Below, in pieces: positions 7,460 through 17,381 of a stretch of 64,000 nt of DNA. The notes beneath the pieces are model-generated. The model saw only the letters and a program-made list of their open reading frames with translations. It ran no database searches and was not told the origin of the DNA. The position numbers and the translations under genes are program-made. How positions within the stretch are numbered: position 1 is the stretch's first letter; each line of letters begins with the position of its first letter. This stretch comes from Stenotrophomonas bentonitica. Lineage in GTDB: Bacteria; Pseudomonadota; Gammaproteobacteria; Xanthomonadales; Xanthomonadaceae. The stretch is taken from positions 434,001 through 498,000 of the forward strand of contig NZ_JAAZUH010000001.1 in the NCBI RefSeq assembly GCF_013185915.1, read 5' to 3'.

Positions 7460-7707
7460 GCGACGATAGTGGACTCTGGTTGCTGTTGGCTGGCCCTGCC
7501 AGCGCAACAGCGTTGTATTGGGGCTTGTACCGGTATTACCGCAATACCGACAAGTCGCACGCGTTCGAGCGTGAAACCACGGTGGAAGCCAAGCCGGTGA
7601 CCGGTTCGGACCGGCAGGTTGACACCAACAACGGAACGCAGGAAACGCGGATCCGTGGCGACAACGTGCGCGAGTATCGGAAGCGGGTGGTGCGCGGCGG
7701 CGGATGA
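7456..7707 (+). CDS. Small membrane protein of the SPFH operon
   Basis: 83 residues with one or two short hydrophobic stretches at the N terminus (about 7-27: LWLLLAGPASATALYWGLY) and a charged, Arg/Glu-rich cytoplasmic tail. It starts by a 4-base ATGA overlap with the zinc-ribbon gene, so it is translationally coupled. Function unknown. Being third in this operon suggests it acts at the membrane with the two preceding proteins. Confidence 0.65.
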   Translation: MSDDSGLWLLLAGPASATALYWGLYRYYRNTDKSHAFERETTVEAKPVTGSDRQVDTNNGTQETRIRGDNVREYRKRVVRGGG

Positions 7708-7801
7708 ATGTGGTCGCCTTCGCACCACCTGCATCAACCGTGCACCGTGACTAGACAACCCATGGCACACCGTAGGGCGAATCGCCCCAGCCGGAACTGC
7801 C

Positions 7802-8359
7802 ATGAGCGAGTCTGTCGCCCCACCGCCCCGCCCGCGCGCGCTCTACCCCCTCACGCTCACCGTGAATGGCGAGCAGCACACGCTCCAGGTGGAATCCACG
7901 GTCAGCCTGCTCGACCTGCTGCGTGAACGGCTTCAGCTGACCGGCACCAAGAAAGGCTGCGACCACGGCCAGTGCGGTGCCTGCACGGTGCTGGTGGACG
8001 GGCGGCGCATCAACAGCTGCCTGACCCTGGCGGTCATGCAGGACGGCGCTGAAGTGCAGACCATTGAAGGGTTTGCCGATGGCGACGCCCTGCACCCGCT
8101 GCAACAGGCCTTCATCGCCTGCGATGCCCTGCAATGCGGCTACTGCACGCCCGGCCAGATCTGTTCGGCACAGGGCCTGGTCAACGAAGGCAGGCTGTGC
8201 AACCGCGACCAGGTGCGTGAGCTGATGAGCGGCAATGTCTGCCGCTGCGGCGCCTACCCGCAGATCACCGACGCGGTGATGTCGGTGCTGGCCAGCGGCC
8301 ACCCCGCACCGGCCGAAGCAGAACCCGCGGACTGGGTGCCTGGCACGGTGCCCGCATGA
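7802..8359 (+). CDS. Aldehyde oxidoreductase 2Fe-2S subunit, set 1 (PaoA-like, no Tat signal)
   Basis: 185 residues of the xanthine oxidase family iron-sulphur subunit. Plant-type cluster ligands C53, C58, C61 and C73 and the second-cluster ligands C112, C115, C147 and C149 are all present. Unlike E. coli PaoA and the set 2 copy at 11794, the N terminus (MSESVAPPPRPRALYPL) has no twin-arginine signal, so set 1 is expected in the cytoplasm. It overlaps the FAD subunit gene by 4 bases. It passes electrons from the molybdenum site to the FAD subunit. Confidence 0.93.
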   Translation: MSESVAPPPRPRALYPLTLTVNGEQHTLQVESTVSLLDLLRERLQLTGTKKGCDHGQCGACTVLVDGRRINSCLTLAVMQDGAEVQTIEGFADGDALHPLQQAFIACDALQCGYCTPGQICSAQGLVNEGRLCNRDQVRELMSGNVCRCGAYPQITDAVMSVLASGHPAPAEAEPADWVPGTVPA

Positions 8360-9402
8360 TTCCGGCGACCTACGAACGCGCAGCGTCGGTGCAGCAGGCG
8401 CTGCAGGCCCTGGCCGGGTCGAGCGGCAGCAGCGACATCCGCCCGATCGGCGGCGGTACCAACCTGCTCGATTTGATGAAGCTGCAACTGGTGAACCCGT
8501 CCCGCCTGGTCGACGTGAGTCGCCTGCCGCTGGACCGGATCGAGGCGAGAGAAGACGGAGGCCTGCGTCTGGGCGCCACCGCGCGCAATGCCGATACCGC
8601 GTGGCATCCGCTGGTAGAGCGCGACTACCCGCTGCTTTCCGCCGCGATGCTGGCCGCCGCATCCCCGCAGATCCGCAACATGGCCACCAATGGCGGCAAC
8701 CTGCTGCAGCGGACCCGCTGCACCTATTTCTATGACAGCGCCACGCCGTGCAACAAGCGCACGCCCGGCAGCGGCTGCTCGGCCATCGGCGGTCTGACCC
8801 GCCACCACGCGATCCTGGGCGCCAGTGAGCAGTGCATCGCCACCCACCCGTCGGACATGTGCGTGGCGCTTGCCGCCCTCGACGCCAGCGTGCACGTGGC
8901 CAGCGTCCGCGGCGAACGTGTGATTCCGTTCGCGGCGTTCCATCGTCTACCGGGGGCCACGCCGGAGATAGACAGCACCCTCGCCGCCGACGAGCTGATC
9001 CTGCATATCGAGCTGCCGCCCGCAGCGCAGTTTGCCGCGCACAGTGCCTACCTCAAGGTGCGGGAGCGCCTGTCCTACGCGTTCGCGCTGGTATCAGCCG
9101 CCGCCGCACTGGACATCGATGCAGAAGGCACCATCCGCGCTGCCCGGCTGGCACTCGGCAGCGTGGCGCACAAACCATGGCGGGTCGAAGCCGCCGAGGC
9201 CGCTCTGGTAGGCGCACGCCCCGGGCCCGAGGCATTCGAAGCCGCCGCCGAAGCGCTGCTGCAGGGCGCGGTGTCGCAGGGCCAGAACGCCTTCAAGATT
9301 CCGCTGGCACGACGAACCGTGATCCGGGCGCTGGAAACCGCCGCCCAGGGCACCGTGGACAACCAGGGCAACCCGCGCCCCCACCCGGAGACGCAGGTAT
9401 GA
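8356..9402 (+). CDS. Aldehyde oxidoreductase FAD subunit, set 1 (PaoB-like)
   Basis: 348 residues. The FAD-binding motif [12 protein letters not shown] is near residues 33-44, and the segment RTRCTYFYD...PCNKR...GSGC...CIATHPSDM supplies four cysteines as in PaoB, which binds an extra 4Fe-4S cluster in this place. The C terminus is the CODH-type FAD domain. The start overlaps the preceding gene (ATGA) and the stop overlaps the molybdenum subunit gene, so the three subunits are coupled. Substrate cannot be read from the sequence. Confidence 0.92.
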   Translation: MIPATYERAASVQQALQALAGSSGSSDIRPIGGGTNLLDLMKLQLVNPSRLVDVSRLPLDRIEAREDGGLRLGATARNADTAWHPLVERDYPLLSAAMLAAASPQIRNMATNGGNLLQRTRCTYFYDSATPCNKRTPGSGCSAIGGLTRHHAILGASEQCIATHPSDMCVALAALDASVHVASVRGERVIPFAAFHRLPGATPEIDSTLAADELILHIELPPAAQFAAHSAYLKVRERLSYAFALVSAAAALDIDAEGTIRAARLALGSVAHKPWRVEAAEAALVGARPGPEAFEAAAEALLQGAVSQGQNAFKIPLARRTVIRALETAAQGTVDNQGNPRPHPETQV

Positions 9403-11675
9403 ACCTTCCCAACCCGCTGCATCCGCCGGTGGCACCTGCCGGGACCGGCCATGTCCCGACCGGCACCGGTACACCGCGTATCGACGGCCGCGCCAAGGTC
9501 ACCGGCCAGGCCCGGTATGCAGCCGAATGGCCGGCACAGGATCTTGTGTATGGCGTCGCGGTCAACAGCACCATCGCCAAGGGACGTATCCTGGGTTTCA
9601 GTCTCGATGAGGCCAATGCCGTACCGGGCGTGATCCGCATCATCACCCACGACAACCGCCCGAAGATGCGCGGCGTGGGCCTGTTCTACAAGGACATGAC
9701 CGCACCGGCCGGCAAGCCGTTCCGGCCGTTGTACGACGACAAGGTGCTCTACAGCGGCCAGCCAGTGGCACTGGTACTGGCCGAGACCTTCGAAGCGGCC
9801 CGTGAGGCGGCCGGCCGCGTGCAGGTGCACTACGAAACCGAAGCGCACGACACCAACCTGCTCGCCGCCATGCAGCGTGCGCGGCCGCCGAAGAAGATGA
9901 AGGCCGGTTTCTCCGCGCCGCCGAAAGACAAGGGCACGCCGGACGAAGCCTTCGCAGAGGCCCCGTTCAAGATTACCGCCGCTTTCTACCACGGCGTCGA
10001 GCACCACAACCCGATGGAGCTGTTCGCCAGCACGGTGATCCGGGGCGACGATGGCCATCTCACCATCTACGACAAGACCCAGGGCTCGCAGAACAGCCGC
10101 TGGTACGTCTCCCAGGTCTTTGGCCTGCCCAAGCGCAAGGTCACGGTACGCAACCCGTTCGTGGGCGGCGCGTTCGGCGCCGGCCTGCGCCCGCAGTACC
10201 AGCTGGCCCTGGCAGTGATGGGCTCACTGGCGCTGGAGCGCTCGGTGCGCGTAGTGATGACGCGGCAGCAGATGTTCACCTTCGGTCACCGCGCCGAGAC
10301 CGTGCAGCGGGTGAAATTGGCCGCCGATGCCGACGGCACCCTGCGTTCGATCTGGCATGAAGCGGTGGCCGAAACCTCGCGGATGGAAGACTACGTCGAA
10401 GTCGTGGTGAACTGGAGCGGGCAGCTCTACGCCTGCGACAACGTCCACCTGGGTTACAAGGTGGTCGACCTGGACCAGTACACCCCGATCGACATGCGGG
10501 CGCCCGGTGCCGCTCATGGCGTGCACGCGCTGGAAGTAGCGATGGACGAGCTGGCAGCCAGTCTCGACATGGACCCGCTGGCGCTGAGACTGAAGAACTA
10601 CGCCGAGGTGAACCCCGCGGACGGCAAGCCGTATTCCAGCAAGGCGCTGCGCGAGTGCTACCAACGTGGTGCCGAGCGCTTCGGCTGGGCGCAGCGCGCC
10701 CCGCAGCCCCGCGCCCGCCGCGAAGGCAACGAATGGGTAGGCTGGGGCATGGCCACCGGCCAGTGGGACGCCATGCAGATGTTCGCCCGGGCGCGCGCCG
10801 AGCTGCATGCCGATGGCCGGCTGGTGGTGAGCAGCGCCGCCACCGACATCGGTACCGGCACCTATACCGTGATGAGCATGATTGCCGCCGAGGCGCTCGG
10901 CCTGCCGCTGGAGCAGGTGAGCTTCCAGCTCGGCGACTCGACCCTGCCGGTGGCGCCGATTGAAGGGGGTTCCTCCCACGTAAGCACCGTGGGCTCGGCA
11001 GTGGAAGGCGCCTGCACCAAGCTGCGCCGACGCCTGCTGGCCCTGGCCCGGCTTACGCCTCGCTCCCCCTTCGCCCGCGCGCGCCTGGACGATGTGGTCT
11101 TCCAGAACGGTACCCTCGCCCTGCGTGATGACCCGAACACTGCAGTGGCGCTGACCACCCTGCTCTCCAACGCCCGCCGCCGCAGCATCGACGCGAGCTA
11201 CCTGCTGCTGCCCAACGTGCTGGAGCAACGCAAGTACACCCGCGCCACGCACAGCGCGGTGTTCGTCGAAGTGCGGGTGGACGAGGACCTTGGCACGGTC
11301 CGGGTGATGCGCGTGGTCAGCGCCATTGCCGCCGGCCGCATCCTCAATCCCACCACCGCGCGCAGCCAGATCGTCGGCGGCGTGGTCTGGGGCATCGGTG
11401 CCGCCCTGCACGAGCACACCGAGGCTGACCATCGCTTCGGCCGCTTCATGAACCGGGATTTCGCGCAGTACCACGTCTCGGTGAATGCGGACATCCACGA
11501 TATCGACGTGCTGTTCGCCGACGAGGATGACCGGGTAGTAAGCAGCCTGGGCGCGAAGGGTGTGGGCGAAATCGGTCTGGTCGGGGTGTCGGCAGCGGTC
11601 AGCAACGCCATCTACCACGCCACCGGCAAGCGCATCCGCAGCACGCCGATCACCCCGGACAAGGTCATGCGCTGA
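9399..11675 (+). CDS. Aldehyde oxidoreductase molybdenum subunit, set 1 (PaoC-like)
   Basis: 758 residues from the ATG overlapping the FAD subunit stop. Typical features of the xanthine oxidase family large subunit are present: the TGQARYAAEW N-terminal domain, the GGAFGAG molybdopterin loop, MRAPGAAHG, TDIGTGTYTV, and the C-terminal GVGEIG motif that carries the catalytic Glu. It catalyses oxidation of aldehydes (probably aromatic, from the family) using a molybdopterin cytosine dinucleotide cofactor. Maturation factors of the XdhC and MocA kinds are encoded downstream after set 2. Paralogous to the gene at 13389 but clearly diverged. Confidence 0.93.
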   Translation: MNLPNPLHPPVAPAGTGHVPTGTGTPRIDGRAKVTGQARYAAEWPAQDLVYGVAVNSTIAKGRILGFSLDEANAVPGVIRIITHDNRPKMRGVGLFYKDMTAPAGKPFRPLYDDKVLYSGQPVALVLAETFEAAREAAGRVQVHYETEAHDTNLLAAMQRARPPKKMKAGFSAPPKDKGTPDEAFAEAPFKITAAFYHGVEHHNPMELFASTVIRGDDGHLTIYDKTQGSQNSRWYVSQVFGLPKRKVTVRNPFVGGAFGAGLRPQYQLALAVMGSLALERSVRVVMTRQQMFTFGHRAETVQRVKLAADADGTLRSIWHEAVAETSRMEDYVEVVVNWSGQLYACDNVHLGYKVVDLDQYTPIDMRAPGAAHGVHALEVAMDELAASLDMDPLALRLKNYAEVNPADGKPYSSKALRECYQRGAERFGWAQRAPQPRARREGNEWVGWGMATGQWDAMQMFARARAELHADGRLVVSSAATDIGTGTYTVMSMIAAEALGLPLEQVSFQLGDSTLPVAPIEGGSSHVSTVGSAVEGACTKLRRRLLALARLTPRSPFARARLDDVVFQNGTLALRDDPNTAVALTTLLSNARRRSIDASYLLLPNVLEQRKYTRATHSAVFVEVRVDEDLGTVRVMRVVSAIAAGRILNPTTARSQIVGGVVWGIGAALHEHTEADHRFGRFMNRDFAQYHVSVNADIHDIDVLFADEDDRVVSSLGAKGVGEIGLVGVSAAVSNAIYHATGKRIRSTPITPDKVMR

Positions 11676-11793
11676 GCCGCGCTTCACCGTATGCCTACCC
11701 CGCCTCCCCGATGATGGGGACATCGGCGCGCTTGGGGCGTGGCCGTGCCCCACCCCGTGAGCCAGGCTGCAGCAGCCAACGAGGAGCCAACCG

Positions 11794-12438
11794 ATGAGCA
11801 CCCCTCCGCACCTTTCCCTGTCGCGCCGCGACGTACTGAAACTCGGCGCCGGCTCGGCCACCACCATGGTGCTGCCGGCGGCCGTGGCCGAGGCGCAGGG
11901 GAACACCCCGGGCGCCCGCGCCCCGGTCACCGCCGAGGTGGCCTTCGAGATCAATGGCCGCCCCCGCACCCTGCAGCTGGACACCCGCGTCACCCTGCTC
12001 GACGCCCTTCGCGAGCACCTGCACCTGACCGGCACCAAGAAGGGCTGCGACCATGGCCAGTGCGGCGCCTGCACGGTGCTGGTCGACGGGCGCCGCATCA
12101 ACTCCTGCCTGACCCTGGCGGTGATGCATCAGGGCGCGAAGATCACCACCATCGAAGGGCTGGGCAGCCCGGACAACCTGCACGCCATGCAGGCCGCGTT
12201 CGTCAAGCACGACGGTTACCAGTGCGGCTACTGCACCCCCGGCCAGATCTGCTCGGCGGTGGCGGTGCTGCAGGAGGTTCGCGACAACATCCCCAGCCAT
12301 GTGACCGGCGACCTGGAGGCGCGCACTGCGCTGTCCACCGACGAGATCCGGGAGCGCATGAGCGGCAACCTCTGCCGCTGTGGTGCCTACTCCAACATCG
12401 TCGAAGCGATCGAAGACGTCGGGGGTAACCGCGCATGA
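11794..12438 (+). CDS. paoA: Aldehyde oxidoreductase 2Fe-2S subunit, set 2 (PaoA, Tat-exported)
   Basis: 214 residues. The N terminus carries a twin-arginine signal ([10 protein letters not shown]11-R12) followed by a hydrophobic stretch and an AEAQG cleavage region, so the folded complex should be exported to the periplasm as in E. coli PaoABC. Both 2Fe-2S motifs are intact ([15 protein letters not shown] and [10 protein letters not shown] with CRCGAY). GAGGAG lies before the ATG. The 118 bases between the sets (11676-11793) hold no other gene and could carry a separate promoter. The stop overlaps the paoB start by 4 bases. Confidence 0.94.
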   Translation: MSTPPHLSLSRRDVLKLGAGSATTMVLPAAVAEAQGNTPGARAPVTAEVAFEINGRPRTLQLDTRVTLLDALREHLHLTGTKKGCDHGQCGACTVLVDGRRINSCLTLAVMHQGAKITTIEGLGSPDNLHAMQAAFVKHDGYQCGYCTPGQICSAVAVLQEVRDNIPSHVTGDLEARTALSTDEIRERMSGNLCRCGAYSNIVEAIEDVGGNRA

Positions 12439-13385
12439 GAGCCTTCAGCTACGAACGCGCCACCTCCCCCGCGGAAGCCGCCGCTGCGGCCGCGCGCACC
12501 CAGGGCGCACGCTTCATCGCCGGCGGCACCAACCTGCTCGACCTGATGAAGCTGGAGATCGAAACCCCGGCGCATCTGATCGATGTCAACGGACTGCAGC
12601 TGGACACGATTGAAGCCACCGAAGAAGGCGGCCTGCGCGTGGGGGCACTGGTGCGCAACACCGACCTGGCCACGGACAAGCGCATCCGCCGCGACTATGC
12701 GCTGCTCACCCGCGCGTTGGTGGCCGGCGCCTCCGGTCAGCTTCGCAACAAGGCGACCACCGCCGGCAACCTGCTGCAGCGCACCCGCTGCCCCTACTTC
12801 TACGACACCGCCCAGCCCTGCAACAAGCGCCTGCCCGGCAGTGGCTGCGGCGCGATCGGCGGCATCAGCCGGCAGTTGGCCGTGGTCGGTACCAGCCCTG
12901 CGTGCATTGCCACCCACCCCAGTGACATGGCGGTGGCGATGATGGCGCTGGATGCGGTGGTGGAAACCATCCGCCCGGACGGCACCAGTCGTCGCATTCC
13001 ACTGAACGATCTGTATCGCCCGCCGGGCACTACCCCGCAGCTGGAAACCGTGCTCGACAAGGCCGAGCTGATCGCCGCTGCCGTGCTGCCTGCCCCGCTA
13101 GGCGGCACCCATATCTACCGCAAGGTGCGCGACCGTGCGTCTTACGCGTTTGCGCTGGTCTCGGTGGCGGCGGTGGTCCAGCGCGATGGTACAGGTCGCG
13201 TGGCGCTGGGCGGCGTGGCCTACAAGCCCTGGCGCAAGCCGGAAGCGGATGCGCTTCTGCCACAGGGCGCAGCCGCTGTGATGGGCAAGTTGCTGGAAGG
13301 CGCGACACCCTCGTCACAGAACGCCTTCAAGGTGCAGCTGGCCGAACGCACGCTCGCCGCCGTACTGCTGGAAGCCAAGGGGTAA
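12435..13385 (+). CDS. paoB: Aldehyde oxidoreductase FAD subunit, set 2 (PaoB)
   Basis: 316 residues. The FAD loop [11 protein letters not shown] is near 31-41, and the four-cysteine insert RTRCPYFYD...PCNKR...GSGC...CIATHPSDM is preserved, so the extra 4Fe-4S cluster of PaoB is expected. About 30 residues shorter than the set 1 paralogue, mostly at the C terminus. No signal of its own; it would be carried out with PaoA. It starts in a 4-base overlap with paoA and ends 3 bases before paoC. Confidence 0.93.
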   Translation: MRAFSYERATSPAEAAAAAARTQGARFIAGGTNLLDLMKLEIETPAHLIDVNGLQLDTIEATEEGGLRVGALVRNTDLATDKRIRRDYALLTRALVAGASGQLRNKATTAGNLLQRTRCPYFYDTAQPCNKRLPGSGCGAIGGISRQLAVVGTSPACIATHPSDMAVAMMALDAVVETIRPDGTSRRIPLNDLYRPPGTTPQLETVLDKAELIAAAVLPAPLGGTHIYRKVRDRASYAFALVSVAAVVQRDGTGRVALGGVAYKPWRKPEADALLPQGAAAVMGKLLEGATPSSQNAFKVQLAERTLAAVLLEAKG

Positions 13386-13388
13386 GCC

Positions 13389-15583
<2,195 letters not shown>

Positions 15584-15587
<4 letters not shown>

Positions 15588-16630
15588 GCGCCGGACTCGT
15601 CACGACGCCGCTGGACGCGGAGGACGGCAATCCCGGCCGCGTCCTGCAGGCCACGCTGGACGCGCTGCGTGCCGGTCGGCGCGCGGCGTTGGCAGTGGTG
15701 CTGGAAACGGAAGGCTCCACCTATACCCGCGCCGGCACTGTAGTGCTGTTCACCGACGAAGGCCACGTCGGTTGGCTGAGCGGTGGCTGTTTGGAGCCGG
15801 AGATTGAACGACGCGCGATGCAGGCGGTCGACCAGGGTGCGCTGGACTGGATGCAGATCGACACCCGCGACGATGACGCGTTGTTTTCGGCCAACGCGGT
15901 CGGGTGCCGGGGACTGCAGCGGATCGTGCTGATTCCCCTCGCCGCACTGGAGGGCGTTGGCGGCGTATTGGAGTGCTGGCTGCGTGGTAACGGAACGCTG
16001 ACGTTGCAGCTGCAGGCTGACGGCCAGCTTGGCTGGCGGTGCGAGGACAGCGAAGCTGCGGGTTCGCTGCACAGCCTTCCCCTCGAATGGGGCGGTGCCC
16101 GTGCGCAGTGGCAGATCCAGTGGCGCGCCGCACCGAGTGTGGTGATGCTGGGTGCGGGTCCCGAAGCGGAGCCCCTGGTGCCGCTGTTGCGTGGACTGGG
16201 TTGGCGCGTGCAAGTGATCGAACCGCGTGCGCGTTGGCGCGACCGGCTGCCGGGCGGTTGCTCGCCTGGCGAGTCCGCGTGGGCCGGCCAACGGCCGGCG
16301 CTACCAGGGCATGCGGGCGGTACCACGGCAGTTCGGTGGCACGCGCCGTTGCCCGATGCGGTGCTGGTGATGCATCACAATTTCGAGCTGGACCGCGAGG
16401 CGCTGGAGCAACTGGCCGACCTGTCCATTCCCTTCATCGGGCTGCTGGGGCCGCGTCGCCGGCGCGATGATCTGTTCAAGGTGCTGCCGCCGCAGGCCTG
16501 TGCTTCGCTTTCCCCCAGGCTGCGCTCGCCGGTGGGGCTTGCACTGGGCGGCCGCGGTCCTGAGGCGATCGCGTTGAGCATTGCCGCGCAGTTGCAGGCG
16601 TGGCGGCATGCGGCGACCGGCGTGTCATGA
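15584..16630 (+). CDS. XdhC/PaoD-like molybdenum cofactor insertion protein
   Basis: 348 residues. The N-terminal XdhC domain has EGSTYTRAGTVVLFTDEG and LSGGCLEPEIERRA (about residues 43-86); the C-terminal Rossmann domain begins at VVMLGAGPEAEPLVPLL (about 184-200). XdhC/PaoD proteins bind the matured cofactor and deliver it to the apo-oxidoreductase. Residues near 230-243 (WAGQRPALPG) are the in-frame translation of a GTAG-type REP hairpin at 16281-16304, an apparent insertion between the first Rossmann strands and the MHHNFELD region. The frame stays open so the protein may still work. It overlaps paoC and the next gene by 4 bases each. Confidence 0.88.
16281..16304 (-). repeat. GTAG-type REP inside the XdhC-like gene
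   Basis: On the minus strand: GTAG head (16304-16301), then a perfect 7-bp stem GCCGGCC / GGCCGGC with a 3-nt loop. Same family as the elements at 17337 and 51598. Confidence 0.8.
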
Positions 16631-17340
16631 CAGGCGGCGCGACATTGGACCACGCCGTGGTGGTACTGGCCGCCGGTTCCAGTGCGCGACTGGGGCAACC
16701 CAAGCAGCTGCTTCGCATCGACGGGGAAACGTTGCTGCATCGCGTGGTGCGGTTGGCACGCAGTGCCAACCCTGCGGCGCTGGTGGTGGTGCTGCCGCCG
16801 GATGCGAACGCCATTGCCGAAGCATTGGGCGACCAGGCGCTGACGATGGTCATCAACCCGGAACCGCAGCGGGGCATGCGCAGCAGTCTTGAAGTGGCAG
16901 CGCCGCTGGTGGCGGGATTTGCGCGGGTGCTGGTGGTGACGTGCGATCAGCCTGCGTTGGAGGCGGCGCATCTGCATGCGTTGTTGCGGGGGGCTTGCAA
17001 CGCGTTGTCGGGGTGTGCGGGGACGCGGCTTTCGGGTGGGATTGCGAGGGACACGCGTGGCGTGTCGCTACGCGGGGTGCCGGGTGGGCCCGACGTGGAT
17101 GCGGAGGCGCCGGGTGGGGCCGACGCGGATGCGGGGGCGGTGGGCGTGCCCGCGGTGGTGCCGGGGCAGTGGTTTGACGATCTGGCCGGTGGCAGCGGGG
17201 ACAGCGGGTTCCGCACGCGGCTGCGCACGCTGGATCCGGCGACCGTCTACCTGCTCGACGCACCGGCACTTGCACTGGACATCGACACCCCCGAGAACCT
17301 GCACGCCGCCCAATCTTTGGGCCTCCTGGACTCCCGGTAG
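16627..17340 (+). CDS. mocA: MocA-like molybdenum cofactor cytidylyltransferase
   Basis: 237 residues. The nucleotidyltransferase signature LAAGSSARLGQPKQLL (about 13-28) and TCDQP (about 105-109) identify a MobA/MocA-type enzyme, which would attach CMP to molybdopterin for the two Pao complexes upstream. Residues about 140-172 are unusual: they translate a second REP type (DTRGVSLRG) followed by a 30-base tandem repeat encoding PGGPDVDAEA PGGADADAGA. They interrupt the usual passage from the CDQP region to GVPAVVPGQWFDDL. The stop TAG (17338-17340) is itself part of the GTAG head of a REP. It starts in overlap with the XdhC-like gene. Confidence 0.87.
   Translation: MTGGATLDHAVVVLAAGSSARLGQPKQLLRIDGETLLHRVVRLARSANPAALVVVLPPDANAIAEALGDQALTMVINPEPQRGMRSSLEVAAPLVAGFARVLVVTCDQPALEAAHLHALLRGACNALSGCAGTRLSGGIARDTRGVSLRGVPGGPDVDAEAPGGADADAGAVGVPAVVPGQWFDDLAGGSGDSGFRTRLRTLDPATVYLLDAPALALDIDTPENLHAAQSLGLLDSR
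17050..17073 (-). repeat. REP element inside mocA
   Basis: Stem GACACGC / GCGTGTC with a 3-nt loop and a GTAG head read on the minus strand (plus CTAC 17068-17071). Same subtype as 22643-22664. Confidence 0.72.
17081..17140 (+). repeat. 30-base tandem repeat, two units, inside mocA
   Basis: Units 17081-17110 and 17111-17140 match at 26 of 30 positions and keep the frame, encoding ten-residue Gly/Asp/Ala units directly after the REP. Confidence 0.8.
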
Positions 17341-17360
17341 CGCCGGCCGTTGGCCGGCCC
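17337..17360 (+). repeat. GTAG-type REP overlapping the mocA stop codon
   Basis: GTAG at 17337-17340 followed by stem GCCGGCC / GGCCGGC with loop GTT. The TAG of the head is the mocA stop codon. The element lies between mocA and the convergent lhr gene and may also act as a transcription terminator. Confidence 0.8.
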
Positions 17361-17381
17361 ACGCACACCCTACACCGTTCC

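Noticed and set aside
7757..7777. GTAGGGCGA-N-TCGCCC-like hairpin before the first Pao gene
   Set aside because: The stem is only about five bases and does not match the REP subtypes seen elsewhere, so I do not list it as a repeat.
8832..9398. Possible N-terminal extension of the set 1 molybdenum subunit
   Set aside because: The extension is Arg/Pro-rich and overlaps the FAD subunit in another frame; the ATG in the 4-base overlap is the normal start.
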